Translations under genes and position numbers: made by a program
Shown: piece after piece, positions 1 to 10,237 of the stretch
Position numbering within the stretch: the stretch's first letter is position 1
How the letters are laid out: each line of letters begins with the position of its first letter
Assembly (NCBI GenBank): GCA_022592445.1
Contig: JABYQR010000008.1
Coordinates: 124,001 to 188,000 of the forward strand
Reading direction: 5' to 3'
Length of the DNA stretch: 64,000 nt
DNA from: Cytidiella melzeri
Lineage: Eukaryota > Basidiomycota > Agaricomycetes > Polyporales > Irpicaceae
The notes under the pieces: generated by a model
The model's input: the letters and a program-made list of their open reading frames with translations, nothing else
The model's database searches: none
What the model was told of the DNA's origin: nothing

Positions 1-457
1 ATGATGGAACTCTCTGGAACCTTGTGGAACATGCTGGAACTATGATGTCATAGTGAGATGAAGTCATAGTTCTTAGAACCTTCTGGAAAAGTCTAGCCTT
101 GGCTTAGAACAAGCTAGAACAAGTCTAGCCTTGGGACTGGGTTATGGGGTCAGGTCATGGGGACAATTGCTATTGGTTGATTATTGAAGTGGCACCACTA
201 GGCATAGGGCATGCTTAGTGGGGTAGATTACTTTGCTTACTCATGTAGGTACTAGGGGTCTTAGGGTAGTACCTGGGGTCCTCCCCTTCATGTATGTATA
301 GAGGCACTCCTGAGGGCATATCCCCTCAGTCTTATCCACTCTGTTGATAAAGGACTACTCAGTACTCCCCAGTACTTTGCTCACCACACCTCTCACACTT
401 TATCTCACTCTATCCCCTTCAAGTCTAACAACTTATCTGGTGAGTAGTAACCTTACT
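1..457. mobile_element. LTR-like segment, possibly a solo LTR
   Basis: The first ~450 bases hold no coding frame of note. They start with spaced repeats of the type CTGGAAC and contain a TATA-like site near 293-301 (TGTATGTATAG) followed by pyrimidine-rich sequence. They end near TTACTGTTACA, the general look of a basidiomycete gypsy LTR (TG start, CA end). No second LTR, primer-binding site or gag follows, and a target duplication cannot be tested because the window starts here. A short GTGAGT...TTTGCAG stretch at 439-476 could also be a splice-type signal. The call is weak. Confidence 0.3.
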
Positions 458-1273
458 GTTACACTCATCCTTTGCAGTTGTACAGTGACAAACATATGGA
501 TTGACAATCGGACGTCCCTGAACAAAACCTCGTACGTTCTTACACATCATACTAAATCCTATATAGGCACTGACATTTGCATCAGGCACACTATGTCCAA
601 CGGCCCAATCTGTTCTCTCAAAGTTGGGATCACTGGCGCTTGATCTTGTTGCGCACAATCATTGGGTTCTCATGGACGAATGTTGCCTATTGTCGATACA
701 GCTAACGTCTATCACGCGCCTTCGTCCTCTCTGCCGTTGATACGCCCGGAAATCGGCTAGGCGCGGAGAACCGGCAGCAGCCCGCCATTTGCGCGGCAAG
801 TCCCTCCACTTTCCCAGCGTCACGAGCACGAGGAGTTCGCCGAGGATCCGAGGACTTGACAAGGAGCAATGCGCTGGAAACATCCGAGGCCGAGGAATCA
901 CACTGAACTCTGACACACAGACACGCCCCTTTTTGCATCGGAGCATGGGCCGGCCAGCCACCAGGTGTTTAGGACACGGGTCGGACCAACGGTAGAAGAA
1001 ACTTGACGCGCGAACCCCGTTTCAGGAAGACTCCTATCACGCCACGCTGTGCAACTCCTGGACGGCGCCTAATCACCTGCTCGCGACGGTTGGCGCCTCT
1101 GCAGCGCAAGGGCGCGCGCCGCTACTCCGCGTCGACCAGCGCTGTGTCCCGCCAGGCGTCGACTCGCTGGGCATTTTGCCTCCGCAGACGGAATTATTCT
1201 GCCACCCCGTTTCCTCGCTCTCGCGTTTGGGTTTAGGACATAGAAGGAAAGGTTTAGGAGAGTGTCGTCAGGG

Positions 1274-1283
1274 TATATAAAAA
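1274..1283 (+). promoter_or_regulatory. TATA box of solo LTR X copy A
   Basis: TATATAAAAA lies about 150 bases upstream of the ORF at 1435. The inverted copy B has an equivalent TATATATAAA (58225-58234 on minus) at the same relative place. This fits an LTR promoter driving a transcript that begins with the LTR-borne ORF. Confidence 0.6.
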
Positions 1284-1434
1284 GGTGTTGCTTGTACTGC
1301 GTAGAAAAAAAAAATCAATCCCCACCCCAGTTTCCAGAGTTCACTTTACGCTTTGCGTTCGCGTCGAGGGAGTCTCTTCGCGCCCATAGCTGTAGCTACT
1401 TCTGCATTGTCTCACTGCGACCTTTTCCACGTTT

Positions 1435-1962
1435 ATGTCCGCTGCGTCTACCAACGACAACCCGCCTCGAGTCTGCCGTTACTGTCCAACTGTTCCCCAC
1501 CTACCCGACGGTCGCTGCCCTTACCGCCCGCGCCCGCGTGAGGTTCTACGCCGTTACCCCATCATCCCCGCGCCCACGCCGCCGCCAGAACCCTTAGCAG
1601 CGCCTACGGTCTCCCCTGTGAGATCAACTCCTAAATCACCCTCACCAGCGTCGTCCGTCGCCTCCGTCGCGGACTCGCTTGAAAACTGCTCTTACTGCGA
1701 CACTCAGAGCGATCACCCAATTCCCCTACGTTCAGGACCTTTCGTCCCGCTTGACTGCGATCACCTGCGCGCGCCGCACCCAGATTGCTGGCTATCTCCA
1801 GACTTTGAAGGCGAGGATCACGAGTGCGAACTAGTACAGTTCAATCTTACCAGCTCAACCAACGTCGTCGTTGGCCACGCATTTGCCTGTAATACGCATC
1901 GCCGCTCGGGAGGTGTTGTTCTACACTACCGCCCCCGCGCGCAGTCTGTCGAGTCCACTTGA
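1435..1962 (+). CDS. LTR-borne ORF, Cys-rich 175-residue protein of unknown function
   Basis: This ORF lies wholly within solo LTR copy A, downstream of its TATA box. The predicted protein begins MSAASTNDNPPRVCRYCP. It has a CxxC pair plus a third Cys near residues 14-28, a Pro/Ser-rich middle (about 40-80), and a second CSYC pair near 85-88 followed by several Cys/His residues. No signal peptide or membrane segment is visible. The same ORF, 173 residues, is open in the inverted copy B (57554-58075), with one in-frame 6-base difference. By my count there are roughly 17 synonymous and 12 amino-acid-changing differences between copies, which hints at past purifying selection. The Cys pairs could bind zinc. 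I do not recognise the family. Confidence 0.5.
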   Translation: MSAASTNDNPPRVCRYCPTVPHLPDGRCPYRPRPREVLRRYPIIPAPTPPPEPLAAPTVSPVRSTPKSPSPASSVASVADSLENCSYCDTQSDHPIPLRSGPFVPLDCDHLRAPHPDCWLSPDFEGEDHECELVQFNLTSSTNVVVGHAFACNTHRRSGGVVLHYRPRAQSVEST

Positions 1963-2554
1963 CGACGATCTCACATAGCCTCCCGCTGCGACTCGCGCGC
2001 CATTAGCTTATCTTTCTCTCACGTTTCCTTTCGGCTTCGTTATACTGCGTTTGCTTTTTAACTGCGTTATTTTACTGCGTTACTGCGTTGCGTTTCATCT
2101 TCACTGCGTCGAGCTTACTGCGTTCACTTTCACTGTGCCCGCGTTTTACTGCGACCACTTCATCTTCACCAGCGACCGCGTTTTGTGTTCGAGATTCATA
2201 TTGCGTCTGCGTTTATCTTCTGCGCCCCTCCGCGCGCCGTTTTCCTACAAGCCGCGACCTTTCACGCGCGCTCTCTTGAAGCCGCGCTATAACTCTTCCG
2301 ATTTCACCGCGCCGACTTGCCCTTTTACCCGCGATACGCGTGGTAGTTGCCCGTCTAGCTCCCTTCATATGGACTTTATCACAAAAACCTTGTCGCTCTT
2401 TTAGCACAGGTAAAACTAGGACTCTTAGACCACCTCGCATTACTTTAACCCTTCCGCGCTTCCACACCTTTACACTTCTATTGCCACTTCGTGGGTGGTT
2501 GTGTTGTCTTTAAGGTTGTTCGTAGTTTGAAGCGTGAATAAGTGTCTCACCGTT

Positions 2555-4734
2555 CCCCAGCCTATTTCTCTCCCCTTGACAAGCCCATACAATTGTTTGC
2601 ACAAGACCATCAAAGATTTCCTTAAAGTGTCTAGGTGCTTCAATACTCAGAAGCAGACAGCATCTCCAGGGCCTGTCTTCAATGCAATTATTTGACGGGG
2701 AGCAAGAATAAGAGTATCTGGACGTGCTGGAGATTGGCGAGGGCAAAGACGGGCCACCTCGTGAGGTGTGTGTTGCCAAGAGACTATCAGCAATGCTCGG
2801 TACCTCTGCCTGCACAGTAGAGCTCCGCAGCAGACGACTCCATTGTCTGTGGTTACATAAGGTGTCTTGTGAAGCATCTCGTACCGCAACCTATCGACAC
2901 TGGATGTCCTGCTGGGACTTTGGCACCACCTCCTCAGCCTGTACCTCTCTATCAGGCCCTGGACATCGGCCACCGCATTTGGTCTATGAATGAACAGATC
3001 ATGATGGATACGAGCACATGGATCCGTCTTCACCTACCGTGCGTTCGCGTTTGCAGTCTTGTCCTGCACTCCACAGGCTTTTGTATAAATGCTAGGACCT
3101 ACTCTTGGTTGCAGCTCGAGCATATTGAATAGGGCTACCAGTCTGCACCATATGGGCTGGCTCGTCTGGAGGATACCCGAGTCAAGTGGTGTACCCCGGT
3201 GTCTACAACACCTCTCACAATCACCCGGGGCACCTGCTGAAGGTCTGGGAAAGACTTACACACAAGGTTGCACCCGCAAGCATAGGATACTATGGTTCCT
3301 TCATTATCAAAGTCCGTGACCTCTCGACACCAACTTTAACTCTCGCTGTTTTAAATTCCCCTCATCTCATTGTCTGCTACACAATGTGATCCTATTGTTT
3401 GACATGGATGACCTTCTTGCTTTCCCAACGTGGATTTTTTATCACTCATTTATTGCACGCAGCATGTCCTATGTTGTCTCGCATCGTCACCATCGATTTC
3501 CGGGCTCTGGGCATCCTCGTCATGCGGCCTCAGTTTTCAGATTTCTTGCGGGCTCTTCCACCTCACAATGATCAATCAATCTTGTCTCAGGAATCACATC
3601 TCCCAATCAACCGGGCTCCAATCGAGTCCTCTGCGTATTCCCACCACCTCACATCTTGTAAATAGAATTCCAGGCCTACTCCATGCCTACAAAGCATTGT
3701 ACATGGCCAACATAGAGGAGTCTCATAACAGACATGTAGCAAGCTCAAGCTGTGTTGGCGGTACGAGTTTTTGTGCGTGTTTTTGTCTGATTCTAATTCT
3801 TGCATTCAACAAAACCCACAAATACGATAGAAAAAGTAACTGACAAATACCACATTACACCGCTTTCTTCTGTCATGTTGCTTACTCTTGAATCAGGAGT
3901 CTACTCTTCCGAGGTTCCCATGAAGGTTTGCGGGTTGCCCTTGTACTCTTTCCCTAGTACTCGTCATCACCCCACTTCCCCGCTTCCATATGCTCCCTTC
4001 ATCCCTCCGCACACCCCTCTACCCCTCATCCATCCTTCCTCTCTTGTCCTGTGGCAGAAGCACACCCTATATACTGTGTCACTCTCCAACACACTGTGTA
4101 CCCTAGTATAGGTAGTTTATGTGACTTGGTTGTCTTTGTTGGGTTCCCGCTGTAGTACGCAGTACATCATGTACGTGTCACAATTCTTAACTTAAGAAAC
4201 AAACTATGTCTGGCTACCCAATCTGTGCGCTATCTTTGGTATCTTTCCGGGTGTGCATTCATGTCGCCATCTGGTCATGTGTGGTATAGAAATCTGTCTA
4301 TTGGAGTGGAAAGGGAGTGGAAAGACCAGACACTGTAGATATGTATGATGCGTGCACACATGTTATCAAAAAATCTATAGGGCTGCTCGAGATGGCAGGT
4401 GTGGGACGCATCAGGCAACACATGATGGTCAGAATTGATACAGCAGTGTTGTACGCTAGAAAGGACTGTCGTTGAACTTTGCATGCGAAAAGTTGACAAG
4501 GAGTAAGCGGCTGTTTGCCAAAGCTAGCCTTTCCCCGTGCCATCGACCATTATTGAAAAGATAAGACTTACCTCTGTGTACAGGTGGAATCCACATCATA
4601 CTTCAACCTTGTTGTCCGTCTAGAACCCACTTCCCGTCATCCGATTGATAGCATGGTGCCTCTGAGCTAGTGAGCTTTTTGTGAACTCTGATGAGAGACA
4701 ATGATGTGCCTGCTTCCTCAACAGTTTGCAGTGT
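2555..4734. other. No convincing gene
   Basis: Only short overlapping ORFs are present in all frames. A plus-strand stretch around 3186-3389 (reads YNTSHNHPGHLLKVWERL) and one around 2869-3000 look faintly protein-like, but no start, splice pattern or family could be supported. This may be degraded transposon or intergenic DNA downstream of the NLR. Confidence 0.5.
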
Positions 4735-7700
4735 CTACGTCATGTCAGTTACTGCCCTAGCATTTCTCCAGATAGCGGAGTATCGCTTGCCGGAACTGCA
4801 CTCAAACACAAGGGTGATGTCATGGTTGGCTTTTGCCTGTCCTTGGTGGCTGACTCTCACAACATATTCAGTATTGGAAGGTACATCTCCTCGCGCAGCC
4901 AGAACCATGCAAGGGTCAGCACCGTCAATTCGTTCCACTGTCCAGCAGTCAATTTGCGTAGTTCTCGTAGTGTATAATGGGACTGCACAGTGGAAGAACC
5001 TCAGTGTGCCGTGGGTGTATGGGAGAGATCCGGCTCATGTGCGCAAGGTAGTCCTCCGGAGTAAACTTCTGCTGTGCCAATGTCTCATCTTGAGACCAGT
5101 CCCAGAGATACCCATACCCGTGCAAGTCACAAAAGATGACATAGTGGTTGTCAGATGAGAATACTGCATCAATAACATATATTGAGGGCTTGCGTAGGAC
5201 GTTTTGAAGTATTCCATGCCGAGCATCCCATACTCGCACTGTTCCAAAATATGAGCCGGCGACCAACAGCTGCCCATCGTCGGAAAAGTGTGTGTAGGTG
5301 ACACTCTTGGCATGATGGTTGTCCTCCTTGTCCTGGTTGAGGGCCCTGACTCCCGCCTCCCAGATGTTGACATTGCTATCGTATGCACCAGAGGCAATGA
5401 ACCTGCCATTCGGAGAGAACGCGACAGTTCTAACAACATCATGGTGTGCTTCAAACAACGACAAAGAGCAATCAGAGATGCCTTCCAGAATGCATGGCAG
5501 TTGAGTGTTCGACTGCAAAGGCAAGCATGCGGGGGCTTGCGGTGGGCGAGAACTGCATTGACACGACAGAGCTGGTGGGTGGGATGTTGTAGACAGAATC
5601 GCCCGTCTCTACATTGTTTATAACGAGGTGATGTGTTGACAAGCCCGAAGCAACAAGTGATCCGTCAAACAAGGAAGCCACCGCAGTGATACACTCCCCA
5701 CTTTCAGGCTCGTGATGTTGGAAGACTTTCACCTGTCAAGGAGGTCCCACCTCCCACAACTCAGTACTCCCAGACCCCATGCCACCAATAATGACAGTCT
5801 TGTGACCAGGACACCTCAGCCAGCACAAGACCACATTTTTCATCCCCACAGTGAATTGTTGTTGACAGCGATCTTCGCCAGAGTCAATGTTCCACAGACG
5901 GATATGCCCATCCTCTGCGCTAGACACAAGAAACTCTCCACAGTTGGAATAAGGATAAAATGCAACATGCATGATAATCCATCTGACTTCACCGAGCAGC
6001 GTATTGGTACTAATGCCGATGCAAAGGTCCCACAACGTGATGGCGCCACCGGGTGCTGTGGAAAGGGTTTGGCTGTCGGAAGAGAACAAGAGAGAATTGA
6101 CAAAGGCCCCCTGATCGAATTCAGCCAGTTGCTCTCCAGTTGCAGACCAGAACAGACGACATGACTTATATCCACCAGCAGCGATCACAGTTCTGTCGGG
6201 GGAGTATTCCACCGCGTCAACTGAGCCTGGCGTTTGTACAGTCCTGATAGGCCTGCCCTTCTGCGCCTTTGCGCCGCCAATGACAACTGCAACTTTGTTT
6301 CACTTCGAACGAGTCGCTTCGCATGAGAAGCGACTCGTTCGAAGTGAAAGGGAGTGCAGAGTGGTAGATGTGGGCCACCGAGGCATTGGCGATGTCAAAT
6401 GTGTTCAAGATGAACCTTCTACCGTCATCGGCCCAGTCGATCAATGTCTTGCACTTGTCGCCACACTGCAGTGAAGATGCAGTCAGCATGGGATAGTCCA
6501 ATGGGATTATAAATATTACCGAGGTGAGCCACTCGTGCACATCAGTCAATGAACTGACAGCGGTTTGCAGTTCCCAGAGGAGCGCAAGGACCTCGAGCCA
6601 CTGTAGCTGACGCGTGGTAAGGAACAGATGGAGAGCGCAGGCCTTGCCAGGGTGTGCGTTCTTGTAAGCAGCGTCAGAGAGTAGGTGTGCCTCGTGATTC
6701 CTGTCGGAAAGGAGATGAGCAGCCCAGTATCGACAGCTATATCTCAACAATTTGCCAATACATTGATTGAGTGTGGTGAGAGCAACCTTGTCGTTCATAG
6801 CATACCGTGGCAGGCCACAGATGTTCTTCTTAAGACCGCTTTCCATAATCTCAAAACAGCGTGTGGCGGCGTTGAAGTGGTGTGCATTTCGATCAACATA
6901 AAATTGCAGGTTTGCACAGCGTGTCGAGTCCGTGAGGAAATTGGGGAATGACTTATGATAGAAACAAATGGGAGTATCAGAGTCTTCCGGCACAAGAAGC
7001 AGGGAATGGAGCGAGTTAAGAGAGGACCGTATAGTGTCCAATTCGAGACTCAAGGTCTCTGCCATTGCGGAGGCAGACATGAGCTCGCATGCAACCACCA
7101 GCAAGCCTAGGATTGTACGAAGCCTCTTAAAGAAAGGATCCTTCTTCTTGGAAACGCGCGTTCTAGGATGCCGAGGTAAAGGACGTCAAGATAAGACTCC
7201 TCTTCTGCAAAGTTGTCGGTATTGCTCAGGAGCGCGTTCAGCTGGTCTTTCGGATTGCTGTCTTTGCCAAAGATGAGCTTGATTGCAGTCGCCGCAAAGA
7301 TGAAAAGGCCAGACGCCTTTGTCGCGAGTGTATCTATGTCCGTCTCTCTAGGCCAGTCATTGGGAAGGTGGAGGTCGCTACGTCTTGCGCAGGTATCCGG
7401 ATCGTTGAGCTTCACCTGCAGGAACAGCCTGATGTCCTTGTCCACTGATGTCGCACCCACTTCGCGTAGTATCATGACATCGGTAACGGGCCTTAGGCCT
7501 TCGAGACAAAAACCCATCCGGATGTGAGGCTCTGGACGGCTCGTGATGAAGAACTTGATCCTCGGTATACGGGCGATATGTTGGGCTAGATGCGATAGGA
7601 TGATGGAAGTGGTTGCGTCGTCTTTGCATTCGTCCAGCGCGTCCATGACAATGACCGTCACCATGCGAGACTCATCCACTGGGCGAATGATGAGCTCCTC

Positions 7701-9178
7701 GAATTGGTTATGTAAAGTCAGTGATGCAATGTCCGGGTCCATCGCACCCAGAACCGCTTTCCTGAACTTTGGCGAGGCGTAATTCCCAGATGTCGCGAGC
7801 TGGAATGAGGTGGTTGGAAATATCATCGTGCGATCGCTGGCGTGCACGGAGCCCCGGGAACAGAAAAAGCTTGCACCAAGCTGTCCGCGATCAGCAAGCT
7901 GCTCCGCAAAGCTCTGCGCTATGGTCGACTTCCCACTACCGGCGTGACCGTTCAGCCAGTAGACTTGTTTCGCGGAGGAACTGTCGGCCCATTTCATGAG
8001 ATCGTGTAATATGTCTACCCGTGTGCCTGGAAGACAGTGCGAGCGTGTATCGGCCACAGATGCGTTGAAGCCAGCGTCCTTCGCGCGAGGTAGTTTATCA
8101 AAAGCGTCCCACTCGTCTAGCAGGGATGTGAATTGAGCTACTGATCAAACGATCGCGACAGAGGTTATTTACCGCGTTTCTGAACAAATCACAGTCCTAA
8201 TTCAGCAAAAATACACGCCGTCAATTGGAGGATAAACGTACGGTCTTCTCTACCTCGAGTCTATGTATTTCTTGGTTGAGCCTATGTGAATCTTCAACTA
8301 GAGAGCGCTAATGACTTTATGAGTAGCGTCCAGCAACACAGATTTGTAGAACCGCCATACATCATATACATTGAGGGCTTGCTCGATGTCGCGGATATAT
8401 TCTTCAATGATCTCCTTGATGTCGGATGCCGTGAACGCTCTGCGGATCATCTTCTCCTCAACAATAACCTTCAATCTATCATGTTTGTCATCCAATGCCC
8501 TGTGGGTAGATGGTCCGTCAGTAGCTGCTGCGGGCGATGATAATATACAGCAAGTACATTGCCAAGACACCGCGACACTGGAGCATATACTCGTCGTTTG
8601 GTGACACGGTCCACGACCTCTCGATCACCTTGATCCGTTGCATGAGCCTTTCCGCATCTGCCTTGTTACCTCCGATGTCCTGATTTGTCTTTGACGTCAC
8701 GAAAACACGCTTGATGATGTTTTCCATGCTCACCTTGAGACGTCCGATGACAAAATTAATGCCGGCCGCTGCGCTCTTGAGAGGAGGGAATACGTCGGAC
8801 ACGACTTCTACGAGAGCGAGGAGACTCTTTGCAAAACCTTTGGCTAGATCTGCTGGATTGCTCTCCATGGCCAGCGGCGCATTAGCCTCGCTATTATCGG
8901 CGACCTGTGTCCTCCCTACTCACAGTTGCAAATATCACCCTTCCTCCCCCACTTGTGCCATCCGTTGGGTCGTCTTGTTCGATAACCCCACTTTGGGTCG
9001 ACTCACTTGCGACGCCTTCGGCTCTGTTTGCCCTGTCCTGTGCGTGTGCGACGACTTCACTAGCCCCGGATGGACCAGCGCCAGCCCCACCGGGAGCTGT
9101 GGCTAGTGTGTTGTTATTGTTCTTATCCGTTTTCTTAGGCTTGACTATTTGCTTGACATAAGAACGAGATCTCTTCAT
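4735..9178 (-). pseudogene. NACHT-WD40 NLR (STAND ATPase), probably broken
   Basis: Fungal NLRs are signal-sensing ATPases used in self/non-self recognition and cell death. Exon 1 (9178-8931) encodes a basic and Gly/Ser-rich leader. Exon 2 carries the FPPLKSAAAG segment typical of Agaricomycete NLR N-termini. A coiled-coil-like stretch follows near 8260. The NACHT domain (about 8057-7107) shows Walker A GHAGSGKST, Walker B VIVMDALDE and FFITSRPE. A helical linker spans 7104-6300, and WD40 repeats (IRLWNIDSG, VNIWEAG, VRVWDARHG) fill 6212-4949, with a C-terminal stretch to 4735. At least five frame breaks are visible: near 8290 (stop, shift), 7145 (shift), 6300-6350 (shift at a palindrome), 5736-5738 (in-frame TGA) and 5490 (shift), with another near 4950. 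It is probably a pseudogene; base-calling indels are the alternative. Confidence 0.75.
6298..6349. repeat. Perfect 23-bp inverted repeat with 6-base loop
   Basis: Two 23-base arms (6298-6320 and 6327-6349) are exact reverse complements around the loop GCATGA. They lie inside the NLR coding region, where the protein frame switches between the linker and the first WD40 repeat. The arms could form a strong hairpin in DNA or RNA. Confidence 0.9.
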
Positions 9179-9887
9179 CTTGGGTATCGCTGCGAAGTCT
9201 GGGCTGTCGGCGAGGGTAGTGTACGCGAGGGAGGAGTGTGGCCTGTAGTATGGAGCAGTAGAGAGTCAACACAGAGGAAAGGCGGTAAGGGAACAGGAAG
9301 ATGCCCACCATATACCACGCGCATGAGATGTGGAAACCTAGTATTGCGGAAGTTAGTATTGCGGAACATTGCGGAACATATCGCAGGCATGCCTGTGCAA
9401 TGACGGCTTCGTCGCTTCGAATTCTGACTGGCCAGGTCAAGTGAGCTGTCAAATAGCACTGGCACACACAGCACGCGCAGGTATCGTACGTACCACTGGC
9501 ACATATGCAACAGGCTTGAGAAGTTACAGGTCTGCCTGTGTTCCGGTTCAACGTTTCCAGATATGAGCGGTAGTGTCAGAAAATGCAGTACAAGGGGATA
9601 TAATGGCGATGTCCCACAGGGAACTCGCCCTCGAGGCCTGCACAGCAGCGTCACGGTAATGAGACGTCCGAGTCGTGAGAGTCATCACGGATGAGCGTAA
9701 GTAGGACACCGTTGACAAGATAATCGTAAACGCCCGTAGTCATTCTTGCGTATCTTTACTGGGCTATTCACGCTATTTGCACACAAGACATTGTTGAATT
9801 CGATGCAATTTACAGCAAATGAAAGTATATAGTACAACAATTGATAGCTAAGAACAACTTCGACAAGCACGATGAGTACGAACAACG
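9179..9887. other. Upstream region of the NLR, no gene seen
   Basis: This stretch between the NLR start and the copia target site holds only short ORFs. A small local repeat of ATTGCGGAA type occurs at 9341-9375. It would include the NLR promoter; no clear TATA box could be assigned. Confidence 0.4.
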
Positions 9888-9892
9888 ACAAC

Positions 9893-10128
9893 TGTCAACT
9901 GGTGACCCTCGAGGAATAGCGGAAAGGACTGATTAGGGAAAAGGCGCATCAGCGCCTGGAGATGTCGGGATAACCATACACGTACATCCGGTGATCGAGT
10001 AGTTTTGTATAAAGGACTTCGGAAGGTACAGGGGACAGCATCTCTTGCTTACCCTGTACCAGGTACGCTTACACGCGTTGTACAATAACATCTCTTGCTT
10101 ACCCTGTACCAGACCCATAAGTTTGACA
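9893..10128 (+). repeat. Copia 5' LTR
   Basis: Starts TGTCAACTGG and ends GTTTGACA. A TATA box (TATAAA, 10008-10013) sits centrally. A 24-base direct repeat (10039-10062 and 10089-10112) lies downstream of it in the presumed R/U5 part. Confidence 0.95.
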
Positions 10129-10140
10129 GGTTATGAGCCC
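10129..10140 (+). promoter_or_regulatory. Primer-binding site, half-tRNA initiator Met type
   Basis: GGTTATGAGCCC follows the 5' LTR directly. It is the reverse complement of the anticodon-loop region of initiator tRNA-Met (GGGCUCAUAACC, anticodon CAU), not of a tRNA 3' end. Priming from a cleaved initiator tRNA half is established for Drosophila copia and yeast Ty5. The match is a 12-base comparison with the known yeast tRNA sequence; the host tRNA is not in the window. Confidence 0.75.
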
Positions 10141-10237
10141 CGTGCTCGACAATTAGCACCAGAGTTTTCCAGCCTACTCTTTATCGCCACAACGACTCAT
10201 ATTCAATAATAACCCCTATCTTCATTCACTCGTTGCG

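Larger units (their letters stand above)
738..2549 (+). mobile_element. Solo LTR, family X copy A (1.8 kb)
   Basis: A 1.8-kb unit starts TGATACGCC and ends GTGTCTCA, so its tips are short inverted repeats with TG...CA ends as in LTRs. It is flanked by CCGTT on both sides (734-738 and 2550-2554), a 4-5 bp target duplication. A second copy lies inverted at 56975-58810 and the first ~215 bases of a third copy sit at 50785-50999. A TATA box, an internal ORF and a stretch rich in ACTGCG motifs (about 2045-2170) lie inside. No internal retrotransposon genes adjoin it, so it is read as a solo LTR. A non-autonomous element of another kind is the alternative. Confidence 0.7.

Noticed and set aside
2635..3389. 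Overlapping ORFs of 60-130 codons on both strands
   Set aside because: No frame can be extended by plausible splicing and none resembles a known family.
5713..5738. Possible 18-nt GT-AG intron removing the TGA in the NLR WD40 region
   Set aside because: Spliceosomal introns this short are not expected in fungi; a nonsense mutation is simpler.
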